64,000 bases of DNA from Lepeophtheirus salmonis (Eukaryota; Arthropoda; Copepoda; Siphonostomatoida; Caligidae). The translations under genes and the position numbers were made by a program. The stretch spans positions 18,912,805-18,976,804 of the forward strand of contig NC_052132.2 in assembly GCF_016086655.4 (NCBI RefSeq), in the 5' to 3' direction. This document shows positions 44,591 through 57,159 of the stretch, in pieces. Numbering within the stretch: position 1 is the first letter of the stretch; each line of letters starts with the position of its first letter. A model generated the notes under the pieces. The model was not told where the DNA came from. It searched no databases and was given only the letters and a program-made list of their open reading frames with translations.

Positions 44591-47500
44591 ATATAACAGC
44601 CGTAGATCATATGCAGATGACATCAAAAGGAATATGGGTATGAAAAGAATAGTTTCATTAAACACTAGAGGAGGGAGAGAACGGAGAACTAGACATGCTA
44701 TGATGAAAAGGATTCTCGCTCTACAACCAGACGTAACATGCTTACAGGATATACGATCTAAAGTGTCTTCCTATTGTTTAAGTTCATGTACATTATGCCT
44801 TCCCTTCGATTTTAAAATGTACTACACGGGATGCAGCCCACTTCGAGGAATAATCACTTTTGTTGCTAAGTCGGTGGGGAAATCAAAATGTGGTAAAGAA
44901 TACTCCTATAAAAGTGAGTGGCACCAAATCCTAATATCGTCTGGTGTATTTCAATTTAATATCGCATATGGCCTAATGTAAAGTCATCCCCCTTTTTCCA
45001 ATCAATAATATAAAAAGGGATTCTTTCCTCCCCTCTGTTTTAATTGGCGACCTCAATGTTGATATTGATAAAATACCATACGTAAATCCGAATACTACTA
45101 TGCTCAGAAAATTAATTCATAAACTGAATCTAGTTGACGTTTTAAAGAAATTAAATAATGAGAATGATATTTTTTCTTGGAGAAAGGGGAAGCAGTCATC
45201 AAGGATCGATCATGCTTTGATATCTACATGCTTATGCTCTTATATTAAAAAAGCGTCCTACCGATTCGAACCATCTTCTGACCACAAAACGGTAGATTTA
45301 GAATGTTTCTCAGCTCCTACGAACAAAACCTTTAGGATTCCTGGTTGGCTCATTGGTTTAGAAGAATTTAAAATAAAATTAAATAATAGATTAAGAATTT
45401 CCTACGATCATACTTTATCCTGTAACAGATTATTAAGTGTCTTCAATAAAATTATTCGTGAGATAACTATTACTTTTATTAGTGAGAAGAGGAAAAGAGT
45501 TAAACAATTAGAGGAAGACATTGATGAAATCATGAATAAAGGATCCTTATTTGTCCGTATGCTAACTTCGGAAAATATGAATACATTCGGGATTGCCGAA
45601 ATTACCGAAGAAGAGATGAAGAGGAAAGTAGATACGGAAAGAAATCCGTACAAGAGATTAAAACATTTATCGATGAAAACAATAATTTCTGCTCAAAGAA
45701 TTGAAAAGATTATTGTAAATAATAAAGTAATTACAAATCCGAAATCTATTCTCAAAGTGTTTCAGGATAAGTATCAAGGAATATTGGGATACTGTAGGAG
45801 TGGATTTCCTAGACCAAAAAAAGTGATATCTTGTTCTATCTTTACATATGATAATATATTGGACTATATCAATAAGTTTTACAGAGATGACAAAGCTTCT
45901 GGACCTGACAATATAAAAGGAAAAATATATACCCTATGTACTGAGTATATTGTTCGCTATTTACTTAGGTTTGGATTGGAGATGGAAAAGAGGGGTATGC
46001 TCCCCTCAGCTCTAACTCGAGGTAGGATTTCCATCATCCCCAAAAAAGGTAATGGGACATCACTTAGTCATTGGAGGCCTTTGACAATACTTAATGAATC
46101 ATACCGAATTTTAGCAGGTGTTTTAGCAAAACAAATTGAGCCTATACTTAACAAAAAGTTGGGTTCAGAACAAAAAGGTTTTTTTTTAAACGACATATTG
46201 CTGATATTTCACGAAATATTTAGACAACTATTAATTCCGTTAAAATGAGAAATTTTTTTGGAGTAATCATTGCGATTGACTTCAGCAAAGCTTTTGACTC
46301 GATAAATCATAATTTTATCCTACGTGCTGTAAAGAAGTACCTTCCAAGAAGTTTTTTTAATCCAATCCGTGCTCTCCTATTCAATGGAACTTCAACTATA
46401 GTGATTGATGGATTACAGAGTAACCGTATAGTATTGGGAAAAAGCTGTAGACAAGGATGTCCCGTATCTCCATTACTGTTTGTGGCTGCAATGGAACAAT
46501 TAAGTTGTAAACTTATGCGGAAATATGGAGGTTTTGGTGTTTCCATAGGAAGTAAAAAACATTTAATTGACCTTTATACAGATGATCTTACACTGATGGT
46601 AGAGGGAAATTCGGACGGACAAGTAATGAAAAGAATCGAGATTTTACTCTCCTATTTTGATAAATTTTCTCTATTTTCGGGGATGAAAATCAATGCGGAA
46701 AAGACATCCATTCTTCCTATTGGTAGATGGTGCACTGGGCCTCCCATAATGATTGGAGGATGTAAAGTAGTTGAAAGAGTACATATTTTAGGAATAGAAT
46801 GGGAGAGAAATGCACCTTCTTTATCTAACTTTGTGAAGCTAAACTCTCAAGCCCACAAGTGGTGTCAGGCCTGGAGAGGATTTAACTTGCAAAAGAGAGT
46901 ATACCTATACAACACCAAATTAATTGCTCAAATGATTTATGTGGCCACAGCTCTACCATCTGTAGGCGAGAGGCTCTTAAAGGAAGAGGAAGGGTGGCTG
47001 TATATATTATTTGATAAAAGATACGTACCTGCCCTGAAGAGACCTCGGTCTCAACTAGGAGGAGGACTAGCACTACTTTCAAAATTTTATTTATATAAAG
47101 ATTTTCATAGAGCTCACGTCCAAACCTCAGTTGGAATGGAGGAGATTCCTCACAGAGTCATCCGTCTATAAGATGTTGATGTTTGGTACGGATTATTCCA
47201 TCGATGCAGTGGCATTGCACTCCATGGACTGGGCAGCTGCACAAAAAATTATGTGGAGTAAATCATCTGTGTTTGATTCCAATAGTACAATTGATGTCAT
47301 ACGCCAAAATGCAAACAAGAAGCCATTCTTTAAGAACCTCCAAAAACAACCGAGAGAGCTGGAAACTATTGCCATCAGTGAGGACGTTCTTACATTTCAT
47401 GATATGAATTACGAATCTATTCTGAACACTGGAAGATTTTACTACCCTCTGCAAAGATCATCAAAGTGGCATCTTTTAATTTCGAAGTTTTTAAATCTCC

Positions 47501-48030
47501 TGTTGCGTGTCTTATAACTAAGGAATATGTATATAAGGAGCTTAGGTCTTCCTCAAACATGGGAGAGGAGGATTATGCGTTCTCTGAAAGGTATCAATGC
47601 TAGTCGAAATTTCACCTCACAATTTCAGATATCGACTAGGCTAATTAGTTTTTATCAATATTGTAAAGACTGTGGAAGAATATATAAACATGTCAAACAC
47701 GCTTTTGTTTCCTGCCCACTTTTGAAAATTATAAAGGATTTTATATTTCTTAATTCTGAGTATATTTTAAATTTTGAGGGAAGATATTGGGAAGCATTTC
47801 TGCTATTTGGTATTCCTTCTAACAGGAAGCAGAGTTCAGAAGAGGAAAAAGCAATTAGTGTGGCTGTCAGTAATTGCAAAGCTTTTATTGCTCAACAGCT
47901 CACCGAAGATAGGGTAATTGACCGAAGAAATATAAGGACTATCTTAATATCGGCTGCAGCTAGATACACCGCTTTATCTCTGAGGATACCCCAATCGCAA
48001 GACTCATCGTGGAATTATGCCGCCGAATGA
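44583..48030 (+). pseudogene. Non-LTR ORF2: endonuclease, reverse transcriptase and C-terminal zinc motif
   Basis: The first candidate ATGs are at 44634 and 44640; the frame is open upstream to 44583. KRIVSLNTRGGR and ALQPDVTCLQDIR are the start of an APE-type endonuclease (E replaced in 'LQE'). A frame shift follows near 44980. Then LIGDLNVDI (~45041), SSRIDHALIS and SDHKTVDL complete it. RT blocks: ASGPDNI (~45897), HWRPLTILNESYRILAGVLA, SEQKGF, and after a shift at the T-run near 46185, IAIDFSKAFDSINH. Next are CRQGCPVSPLLF, YTDD (46575-46586, the catalytic pair) and GMKINAEKT. A third shift lies near 47150. The C-terminal motif CKDCGRIYKHVKHAFVSC (C-x2-C-x8-H-x4-C) lies near 47670. ORF2 nicks target DNA and copies the element RNA. 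Three frame shifts and a few stops inactivate it; decay is mild. Confidence 0.85.
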
Positions 48031-48560
48031 ATTAGATATTTTCCATCGATATCACTTCGGTATGAACGTACCCTTAGAATGATTATTCGGCGATATAAGA
48101 GGTATAGGAATGAAAATACAGATTAAGTTGGGTGTTTCTTTTCCTGTTTTATTTATTTGGGTTGTTGTTGTATTATTTGTTAAGTACATTGTGTTATAGT
48201 ATTTGATTATGTGAGACGTATTCTTTGTTAGTTTGATTATTTAATTGTTTTTGATTTTGTAGGTCTTTTAGAGGGAAATTAATTTTTAACTAAAATGTTA
48301 AATGATGTTTTTTTAACAAACGCAAATTTCCTTTTATGTGTTTATTTTTTATTTTTGTAAATGAAAAATATTTATAAATAAAGACCTTACTGTTGAAAAA
48401 AAAAAAAAAAAAAAAAGATTAAAATTTTTGAACGACTGATGACGCACTCGGTAAAAAAGAAAAAAATAACCTGCTAAATGTTTGATTAACAATGCTTAAG
48501 AAGGATAAAAGTCTTTCAAATAAGATAGTTTTAAATGTGATTGAAGTTAAAGTTGATATA

Positions 48561-48890
48561 CAGGGTGGATCCCATCTAATAGTACACATTTTATTATATT
48601 CAATCCGGAATAACAGTGGCTCACAATCAAAGAAGAGGCCAACAAGGCATCTAATCTCTGAAAAGAGCAAGCTGAAACGTTTGGAAGGACAAAGACGATT
48701 CTAAATTTTCTTCTTGGCCAACATTTTTTTTGTTTGTTCTTTTCTTATGAAATTTTTTCCACCTTTGAGGCCACTGTGAGTAAGCCGTACAACTGCTACA
48801 TCACAAACGAATATCCATACAATGTCTCAGCTACAGTGACATGTCTTCTAAACAAAAATCCAGCCGGAACCATGGTCTTGGTTTAAGTGG
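48561..48890 (+). mobile_element. Family E Tc1-like fragment (second copy)
   Basis: Starts after TA (48559-48560) with CAGGGTGGATCCCATCTAAT, then ACATTTTATTATATTCAATC, matching the reverse-complemented right end of the 21.4-22.3-kb element. Near 48800-48885 the + strand reads CYITNEYPYNVSATVTCLLN, then KNPAGTMVLV, matching the 'ITTKHANNVSASV...NTAGTMLLV' part there. Similarity ends about 48890, so the 3' half is missing. It lies 144 bp past the poly(A) tail of the non-LTR element. Confidence 0.65.
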
Positions 48891-50404
48891 ATCACAAATT
48901 AATTAAAATACATCAGTGGTCTTAAATAACTATTAACAACATCATTAAGAGTGTAATAAGCTAGTCAATAGGGACTCCCGTTTATTATTTTTTTAGATGG
49001 AATATCTATAGATCTGCTTAGTCTTTCAATATTATATATTTTTTGATTATACTTGCACACACTACAGAGTGATCAATATTTGTTTCTCTCCTTTTCAGAT
49101 CAGATATCCTGACTATCCATGTTCTTTCTACTACTTAGAATATTATTGATATTGTATTAATATATTCATTTATTTATGAAAATCAACAGAAATAAGGTAA
49201 ATTACGATCAAAAAGAAAAGAAACTGTCCAAAAAATAACTTTATTATTAATATTAATGACATTTAAAACAATAATTTATGTATAAATGACTTGTATCGTT
49301 GTATATCCCGATTGGAATTACCTTTAATCATGGGTAACCATATGCTAAAGGATCATATTATCCCTAATTAATTAAATAACATCCGTGGTATTAAATATCC
49401 AATAACAAAAATTAATCACATATATCATATTGAATTTATATTTGGAACAAAATATAAAATATCATTACTAGATTATGGAAATAATTTATCGTAGAAAGAA
49501 ACAGTGTTTAAAAAACTGTGGCAAAAATATCTCTACTGAAAAGAATCACAAAGAAATGAATAAATGTCAATTCAATTGATCAATAAAATATTTAATCGTG
49601 AATACCACACGCGTTTTGGTATTCTTTCTGGGTGTTTATTATTGCTATCTTTAGGTAGAATTTATGACATCCCTGTTGGGTTATTAAGAATAATTTATTA
49701 ATAGAAATGATAGATAAAGAATTAAAGAATGCAAACCTATTCAACACTCATTTTGAGAATAAATCATTCTAGCTTACTTCAGTGTTGACTCAACACATAT
49801 GTTTTATTCATTAATGTGACTCAATAATCAATTACAAATATAATTATTTTTGTTATTTAATTTTATACTACTCGCTATTAAACGAAATTCGTATCTACTA
49901 TTATATTTTAGTAATAAAACTTTCTATTTTTGTATTTGTATAAAATATTCTTTGTGTTCTAGGGGTAGCAAATACATTTGTACTAATACAAAGACCATAC
50001 ATATACTCTCAAATTCAAGCAATATAAACCATAATATCACATAAAAATTCCAAATTCCATTGAATCTTTTATTGAATTAAATGTGTATGTATACAACCAT
50101 TCGAGTAAGGGTTCAAAAAATTATTGTCCTTATTTGAGTATGCGTATGTATATATGTATGTACTTACAGCAATGTACAAATGTTCTATCTTCTTTGTATG
50201 AGGTCATAGTCATTGAGAAAGTAATACGTAGATATAATAAAGAGACTTGGAGTGGCAGTTCAGGATAGTGAGACTCTAATATATTAAAATCTTCAGTCAG
50301 CTACAATGAAAATCAGTATGGTAAATGATATAATTTAATGCTGATATATGTCCAGTCGTCATCTTTAAATAAATGCGCCTACAAGTGGATTATTAAAATC
50401 CTAG
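48891..50404. other. AT-rich intergenic sequence
   Basis: Short open runs at 49850-50268 (+) are Ile/Tyr/Asn-rich and unsupported. Nothing else. Confidence 0.45.
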
Positions 50405-52423
50405 ACACCTTAGTGTCTCTGATATTTTAAAGATGCAGATGGGCTATGGCCAATGGCTATAGTGTATCTAATTATTATCCCTCCAAATTTATGAAAATTA
50501 TGGCTTCCAGAGGGCACGGAAGTTGATCCAAATAAATTGTGTGCAATAAGTAAATTTCCAAAAAAAAGAAAGAAAAAAAGGAGTTTATTGGGCTTAGTCA
50601 ATCAACTGAGTCCATTTTCATCAAAGATAATTGAAGCAGCCGTACCTATAAGAGAATTATTATCATCAAAATTGGAATTTTAATGGACTACTAACCATAC
50701 CTTATCCATGGATAAATTGAAAGAAACGTTGACTTTGCCGCCCATATTAGCACCATTCGATCCGAAATTAGAAATAAGCGTCGAGGCAGATGCATAAAAA
50801 ATAAATGGTTTAAGATATGATTTACGTCAAAAGCATAAAGAGGGATAGAAGTTAATACAATGTGGATCTCGATTTTTGTCTAGTGCAGAGACAAGATATG
50901 CCATGATCGAATTGGAGTGATTGGGAATTTTGTGGGCAGTTAAGAAGTCCCATATATTTTTAGCTGGATTACCTACATTTACAGTAATAACTGATCATAA
51001 ACCTCTTATCCTTATTTTAAATAGTTACACTATAGATATGGTTGAAAATGCGATATTGATCCGTTATAAACTTAAGTTGTCCATGTATCAATTCAGGGCG
51101 GAATGGAGGGAAGGAAAAGATCATGAGATCCTGGACACATTTATTAAGGGTACCTGTGTCATTCCCAGAAATTAATGAAAATATTGAAGAAGAAGTTGGT
51201 TATCATAGAGACGAATCAATACAATCCGTATTACTTCATAAGAAAATAATTGATCCATTACTAGAAAATATTCGTGAGGAGTCTTTAAGAGAGATCAAGA
51301 GTATATCGACCTAGTAAATGTAATTGAAAATAATGTAATTAGAGATGGAGTGACACCTTACATAGACATTTTACCTGAATTGAGCACTGACGGAGGCCTT
51401 GTTTTATATAAATATCGCTTGATAATTCCAAAAGTTAAACGGACAGAGATTTCGGAAATGCTTCATTATTCACATCAAGGAATAGAACGGACAAAGAGAA
51501 GAGCCAGACAAACGATTTATTGGCCAAGAATGAATATGAAAATTCAATAAATGGTACAATTATGTAGGAAATGTATAGAAAGGTTCTCACCTTTACAAAA
51601 GGAATCACTTTTTTTTTTGTGTGATCCAACTCCAATAAGACCGTTCGAAATTGCATCTGCTAACCTGTTTGAGAGTAAATGTAAACATTATATTGTTTAT
51701 GGTGATAGACTATCGGGTTTCCCATACATAGAAGAAATTTAATAGAGTTCCTAATTCTAAAGATGTAATTGTAGTGTTGAGGAAGCTATTTTTGGAGACT
51801 GGAATTCCTACAATATTGAGGACGGATCAAGGTACACACTTTAATTCTAAAGCATTTAAGGAGTTTTTAAAGAGATGGAGCATAACATGGGGACAATCAT
51901 CTCCTGATTATCCTCAAAGTAACGGCCACGCTGAAAGTATAGTCAAGTCAATGAAGGCACTATTAGAAAAAGTAAATGGAAATTATGGGTGAGAAGAGTT
52001 TTTTCTTGGCTTACTTGAGTTTAGAAAAACCCCGAAGATTGATGGAAAATCACCTAATGAGATGTTATTTGGTTATCAAGTACGGTCTAATATAGCACAA
52101 CATTGGAGAAGTTCTGATACAACGGTCCGGACTCAATCAGTGGAAAATGAATTTAAAATTTAAATACAAGAGACTTGCCTAAGTTAGATGGGGGAGCTAT
52201 TATAATTGTACAAAATTATAGAACTAGAAGATGGTCAGATGTAGGTGAAGTTCTAGAAGAATGAGTAAATAGAAGCTACCGCGTCCGATTAGAGTCCGGG
52301 AAAATATTGTGGAGAAACCGGAGGTTTTTGAGAGTGAAATATGGAGCTTGTGAACCTAAGAATATGATCGACATTCATAAGTGCAAAGAATTACGAAGAT
52401 CGCTGAGAGTTCAAAAGAATTAG
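50405..52423 (+). pseudogene. Ty3/gypsy retrotransposon pol relic (end of RT, RNase H, integrase)
   Basis: From about 50510 the + strand reads the end of RT: FLGLVNQL-like GLVNQLSPFSSKI, LKETLTLPPILAPFDPKLEI and ETRYAMIELE. RNase H continues with GILWAVKKSHIFLAG and VITDHKPLILIL. After a spacer comes the integrase zinc domain (LHYSHQGIERTKRRARQTIY, ... LCRKC, an HHCC finger at ~51459-51570). The integrase core follows: VYGDRLSGFPY (first Asp), LRTDQGTHF (second Asp, ~51818) and SNGHAES (Glu, ~51920). FRKTPKIDGKSPNEMLFGY follows, then a C-terminal part to TAG at 52421-52423. In-frame stops and small shifts break the frame. Gag, protease and most of RT are missing, so the copy is 5'-truncated. 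Close to the LTR end the organisation is normal. Confidence 0.85.
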
Positions 52424-52427
52424 AAGT

Positions 52428-52633
52428 AAGAAGGGAGATGTTGGGGTTTTAGTAGTTTTCTAAACCAGTTAGAACGTCGCTCTCTCTAGCACTAGCTACT
52501 GGCCCGGAAAGGAAAATCATTATTCATAGAATCATATCGGATTGACCATGATGTTGTATATTTGATATAATGTAGTTTTGTAAATAAGATAATAATCAGT
52601 CGTCATCATTATTGGATCGTTCTAAACATAACA
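52428..52633 (+). repeat. Polypurine tract and putative 3' LTR of the gypsy element
   Basis: AAGAAGGGAGA (52428-52438) directly after the pol stop is a polypurine tract. The putative LTR starts TGTTGGGGTT at 52439 and may end ...ATAACA at 52633. No second LTR copy was seen upstream, consistent with 5' truncation; the right border is therefore tentative. Confidence 0.55.
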
Positions 52634-52908
52634 CCAGTCAATGTCAATATATCGCGAAGGATAAGGTATACATATCTTAAACTTATTTTATGATTTATAT
52701 AGACTAACAAAAGAAAACTGAACTACAGTAATTCATATTATTCATTTGAAGTTGACAAATTAAAAAATAAATATGAGTAGTTTATAGTATATATAAATTT
52801 GGACATAACGTTAAAATAGCTTGTTCATTCTTTTTTTAGACTTGGAACTGTCGTCCTTTCGCTCTTGTTGCTCCTGTTATTACAATGACGTTAATAGTTC
52901 CTTTTTAG

Positions 52909-52986
52909 GGGTTTAAAACCTCCCAAGTGTTTCTTAATCCTTTAAAACCCTATGGCCAGTACATTATTTTTCTGATGGTGGTTCAG
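52909..52986 (+). CDS. Candidate 78-bp internal exon (very strong splice donor)
   Basis: TTCAG|GTAAGTATA at 52982-52995 is a near-ideal 5' splice site. An acceptor-like CTTTTTAG ends at 52908. Between them is 78 bp, open in one frame (GFKTSQVFLNPLKPYGQYII...). No family recognised and no neighbouring exons found; it may be fortuitous. The overlapping - strand frame (52983-53501) is an alternative reading of the edge. Confidence 0.2.
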
Positions 52987-53501
52987 GTAAGTATAAGAAC
53001 TACAAACTTTTTTTGAACCTTTGCCACCAATTTGGTGACTTTTTTTATTTTTTCATGCAATAAATGAAAAGAGGTATCCAATTCTTTTTGGCAAAAATAA
53101 CAAATTAACTCCTTATCATCTTCCGGGGACTTAATTGTAAAAATAAAGGATGTTCCTAGTCTGTACCTCAGCCGTTTTTCACTGTTCTTCAAAATGACGT
53201 TTGGATCTGTATGTTACATGCCATTACTAATACCAAACCGTTCGAATCTTCGCCTTGTGATTGATGGAGGGTCCTTCTCTTCACGACCAATATTGAAATT
53301 CGAAGCTTGTTTTATCTTTTTGTTACTAATGTTTTTTATAGCAATGAATGTATGAATCGGAAGATCGAGAAAATTACTTTTGAAATCTCGTCCAAAGATG
53401 ATCCGCCGTGTTCTATGTGGTAGAAAGAAGTTATTCAACACCCCTCTCGTCTGATATATATTGGTCTGCAGAAGTAATCCCTCCATTACTAATGAACTCA
53501 A
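52983..53501 (-). pseudogene. Unidentified ~170-codon frame with one internal stop and a Cys/His cluster
   Basis: One - strand frame runs from 53501 to the TGA at 52983-52985, broken only by a TAA at 53211-53213. The first in-frame ATG is at about 53489. Phrases include RRIIFGRDFKSNFLDLPIHT, REEKDPPSITRRRFERFGIS and, after the stop, KSPEDDKELICYFCQKELD, then TSFHLLHEK. The spacing C-x2-C-x8-H-x2-H is zinc-finger-like but not a standard C2H2. Composition is balanced and the length is unlikely by chance in this AT-rich DNA. I do not recognise the family; a decayed host gene or an unknown element ORF are both possible. Confidence 0.35.
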
Positions 53502-56500
53502 TCCTACTTTTCAGTCAATAGTTATAATTAAGTGAACCTATTAAAGGAGGACATTCTCAATTATAGAACCCCATACTGAGCACATCCTCCTCCAATGATG
53601 ATCCGATCTTTTCACCCCTCCAAACATTTCAGATGGACCCCTACAGATCTGTTCAGAAAATTGAAAACCAATCCGTTTAATAATTTTTTTAAAATTTTAA
53701 TTGCCCTAAAATCACCAGAGCTTTTGAGTTGTTTTATCCACGAGAGATTCAGCCCCTTCCACATACCTATGTACGTAGAACCAAGACCCCAACGAGTTGT
53801 TGGGACATTAATCCTCGATCCTGGAACGTAAACTCTTGCATGCCCCGTACTTAATATTCCCTTAATTTATATATGCTGTCACATTTCATCTTTGAAAAAG
53901 GCACGCATATAAACCTACATTTATTCGTGTTATTTTATCCATTAAACACAAAAAATACCCTTCAAATTTTCAATCGGACTAGGTTTGGCTTTAAAAAAAA
54001 CAACTTATTATATTATTTCAATGTAGAGACATATTTTAAAATGAAATCACTATAAAAGTAAACATTTATTGTAATAAAATTTGAATAAAAAATTCTAGCA
54101 TTCAAAAGATAAATTATTTATAAAGTTATCTTGAATACAATATGTCTAGTCATACAAATATCCAGTAAAATAAAAGATCCTATATGTAGAGAGCTAATCT
54201 TTTTTTTTAATTGCTTTGTATTGTAGCTATGTCTAAAGAATAAACTTTATAGTACAACTTCAAAAGATTTGCTGTCAAAAAAAAATTTAAAATTGATTAA
54301 TTATTTCAGTTTAACTTTTAATTGTATATAGAACATTTAAAAAATAAAAATGTAATCTTGTATTGGAATGTTTCAACATAAAATATAACTAATATAATTA
54401 TTTGACTAATTGTAGAAAGTAGTTAATATCTTAGGGGTGTTAAGGTTAACTTTATTTAAAATATGTTTTATATATAATGTATTTGATTAATATTTAATGA
54501 TACAATGTAAGAAAATAATCGACTTATTTAAATTTAATTGTTAAACTTTTTTGTCTCTAAAATATTTAAAAATAGTCACATAATTTACTTATTATTATAT
54601 AATTTTGAAAAAATTTAAGGCCACCTGATTAAATATTATATAGAAAAATTAAAAGTTCAACTGAAAAATCAATCAAAATCGATTTTTTTTGACAAAAATT
54701 CCTTTTATATTATATAAGGTTTATTCTTTAGTTTTAGCTATAATATAATTTAAATGGAGAAAAAGAAATTTGAAAAAATTTAACCTCCAAATAAGACCCT
54801 TAATTTTTCTTGGTTTCAAAGATTTTTTTATTGTTCTTTTGCTTAAATACCAATAATAAATTTTACATTTTAGCAGGCGGGCGCTTCAAAACCTGAATTT
54901 TGTTACATAGTGTTATTATACTTAATCTAAAAAAGTTGAAAGTACTGGATGCTTGGCCTCTCTTGTTCCGGAAGTACTGATATACAATAACGAGTGCCAT
55001 CCACTTTTCTTAAAAATAGAAAGACTATTAATGTAAAAACAACTAGGAATCCCTTTATATAAAATAACGTATTACATTTAATGTAATACAACACTAAAGG
55101 ATTCGAGCCACATATTACTACGTCTTAATGTATATGAAATGTCTTTTCGGCTAATTCCATTGTCAGTTTCAGTGTCTATTATTAAAACATGTCAAGACAT
55201 GTGATAATTCTCTGGAGAATGAAATTACGAAAAAGAATGTTTCTTACTAAAAAAAATAATTTAAATACTTATTACTTATATGTACATATCTATTGCAGTG
55301 TTATATAATTGGCAATTACTAGTTTTTTTAATTTAATCAAAATTATCCATGAAATTACAATTGCAATGCATCATTTTTGCAAATTATGCTTAGAAATGAC
55401 AAAAATATGATTATTTCGCTGAATATATTGATGAGCTGAAAATAAAAGAATTTCCTTTATTTACTCTAAAAGTAAAAATGAAAATACAAATAATTTTCAT
55501 AAAAATATATAATGACATATATCTGCAGTATGTATCAAAATCAATCTTTTTTAGATTTGTATATCATTTCATGAAAGTATGATTAAACCTTTAATTATAT
55601 AAGCTGGAGGTAGGAGAAAGAAGAAAATGAAGAGAAAAAAAAATTATAATGTTTCTTTTTCCTGTTTTCCTAGATATATTTAATGACTATATAAAATTTT
55701 ATTATGTTAAATTTTTGTTTTGCATCATTAAGAATAAAAATATGCCCATTACGCCTTTAAAAATAATAATAACGATATCAATTTAAGTAAAAACAATGAA
55801 AAACTGGCTGTATTATATAAAAATAATGATGCTCTAAAACAGAAAAACAGTTAAATTATCTTAAAGTTATACAAAAATTATAGGTTTTTTCCTCGATAAT
55901 CTATATTATATTATATGATTTTAATTTAATGGTTGTAAATTTTTTTATTTCTAGAAAAAGTGACTTTTGCAACAATTTCTGTTCTTCTCCGTGTAGTGAG
56001 AGGAAAATGATTTCCCTTTGGCTTGCGAAAAATAAATCCTTCTCTTGATAACATCAAAAACGGCATGTTAGCTGTGGAAGTCATAGTTTTTTCTGTTGGC
56101 GTTAATCTATCAATTTGAGATGTCATTCTTGTTGTTAATGCGGAAAATCCTGTATAGAAATTTCTATATAGAAGTGTTATAAAAAAGAAACTGAAAATCA
56201 ACGTGGTAATCCTGACAATTTGAAGAATGTTTTTGTAGAAGAGAAAGAATAATGTTCATGACGTTTCATTAGATCAGCTACAATTAGCTGTGACAGGGGA
56301 AGAAGGAGAAAATCACCGAAAGAAAGACATTTGCTAGAATGATCAAATGTCGATCCGCAACAAATCCTGAATGATACCCTTCGTCTTTTATGAGCACACA
56401 CGAATGTTCAATGAGGTTATCAATATAATATAATTTATTTAGGAAAGGATGTTCACATCTCAGGAATGGAATAATAATAACAACTGCCAAGGAAAAGAAA

Positions 56501-57159
56501 ATTTCTTTTTCAGATTACCAATTTAAAAAAAAAAAAAAAAAACCGGACCAGCTAAAAAAATCACCGGATGTACATAACTTCTCATAGGAATAAGAAGACC
56601 GAAGAAAATAACTACAATATCTTGAAGGGTTTATATTTTATATTAACAGCTTGCAACTAGATACAACTGTCATATATTTAGAGGAATTTGTGCAATCTTA
56701 AAAATAGACAAAAGATTGATAATTATAATATTTTTAGTTTAGAAAAAGAAAAACAGTTTGTTTATAATAAATTCTATAATGAAATTATGTCAATTTTTGA
56801 TGGATTGCAAAGGGGGTAATTAATATACATAGATGTCCAAATAATACATAAAAATTGAGCTAAATTTGCACATAAAACTGCAGGGAAAAGAAAATGCAAG
56901 TAAAAAAGCAGAAAAAGGCCAAAAATACATATAAAAAGTAAATAAATCTAGTAAAAAAGGGTTTATTTATTTTCATTTTAAATGTTTCTCTCAAATTATA
57001 ATTTTGTTATTCCAGCATGCCATTATTCCTTTGAATAATCATCTGATCCTCCGTTAGCCTTTTATTCTTATTAGTGAGAAGGTCTTTGAAAATGCAAAAG
57101 GATCTTTTACAGTCCACGGATGTCATGGTCTTGCAGTGGAAGTTTGCAATGATTTTGGG
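53502..57159. other. AT-rich intergenic sequence
   Basis: A 78-codon open run (53595-53831, +) and overlapping - strand runs at 55926-56490 show no known motif. A 20-A run lies near 56523. No gene supported. Confidence 0.35.

Larger units (their letters stand above)
43560..48416 (+). mobile_element. Nearly complete L1/Tx1-like non-LTR retrotransposon with its 5' part inverted
   Basis: The right two thirds (about 44583-48416) read in + sense: endonuclease, reverse transcriptase, C-terminal zinc motif, 3' UTR with AATAAA at 48377-48382, and a 21-A tail at 48396-48416. The left third (about 44590-43598) is an ORF1-type zinc-knuckle protein on the - strand. Normal elements carry ORF1 upstream on the same strand. 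Here the ORF1 N-terminal side touches the ORF2 start, and the ORF1 C-terminal end is outermost, which is the geometry expected of twin-priming inversion during insertion. The left border is approximate and no clear target duplication was found. Confidence 0.75.

Noticed and set aside
44610..44627. The word YADD read just upstream of the ORF2 ATG
   Set aside because: It resembles the RT catalytic box but lies before the endonuclease domain; the real catalytic box is YTDD at 46575-46586, so this is coincidence.
46307..47879. Several - strand frames of 60-79 codons
   Set aside because: Antisense shadows of the reverse transcriptase ORF on the + strand.
43595..48432. Target duplication TTAAATTTTTGA (left) and TTAAAATTTTTGAA (right) for the non-LTR element
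   Set aside because: The left word lies inside the ORF1 coding sequence and the match is imperfect AT-rich sequence; not accepted as a duplication.
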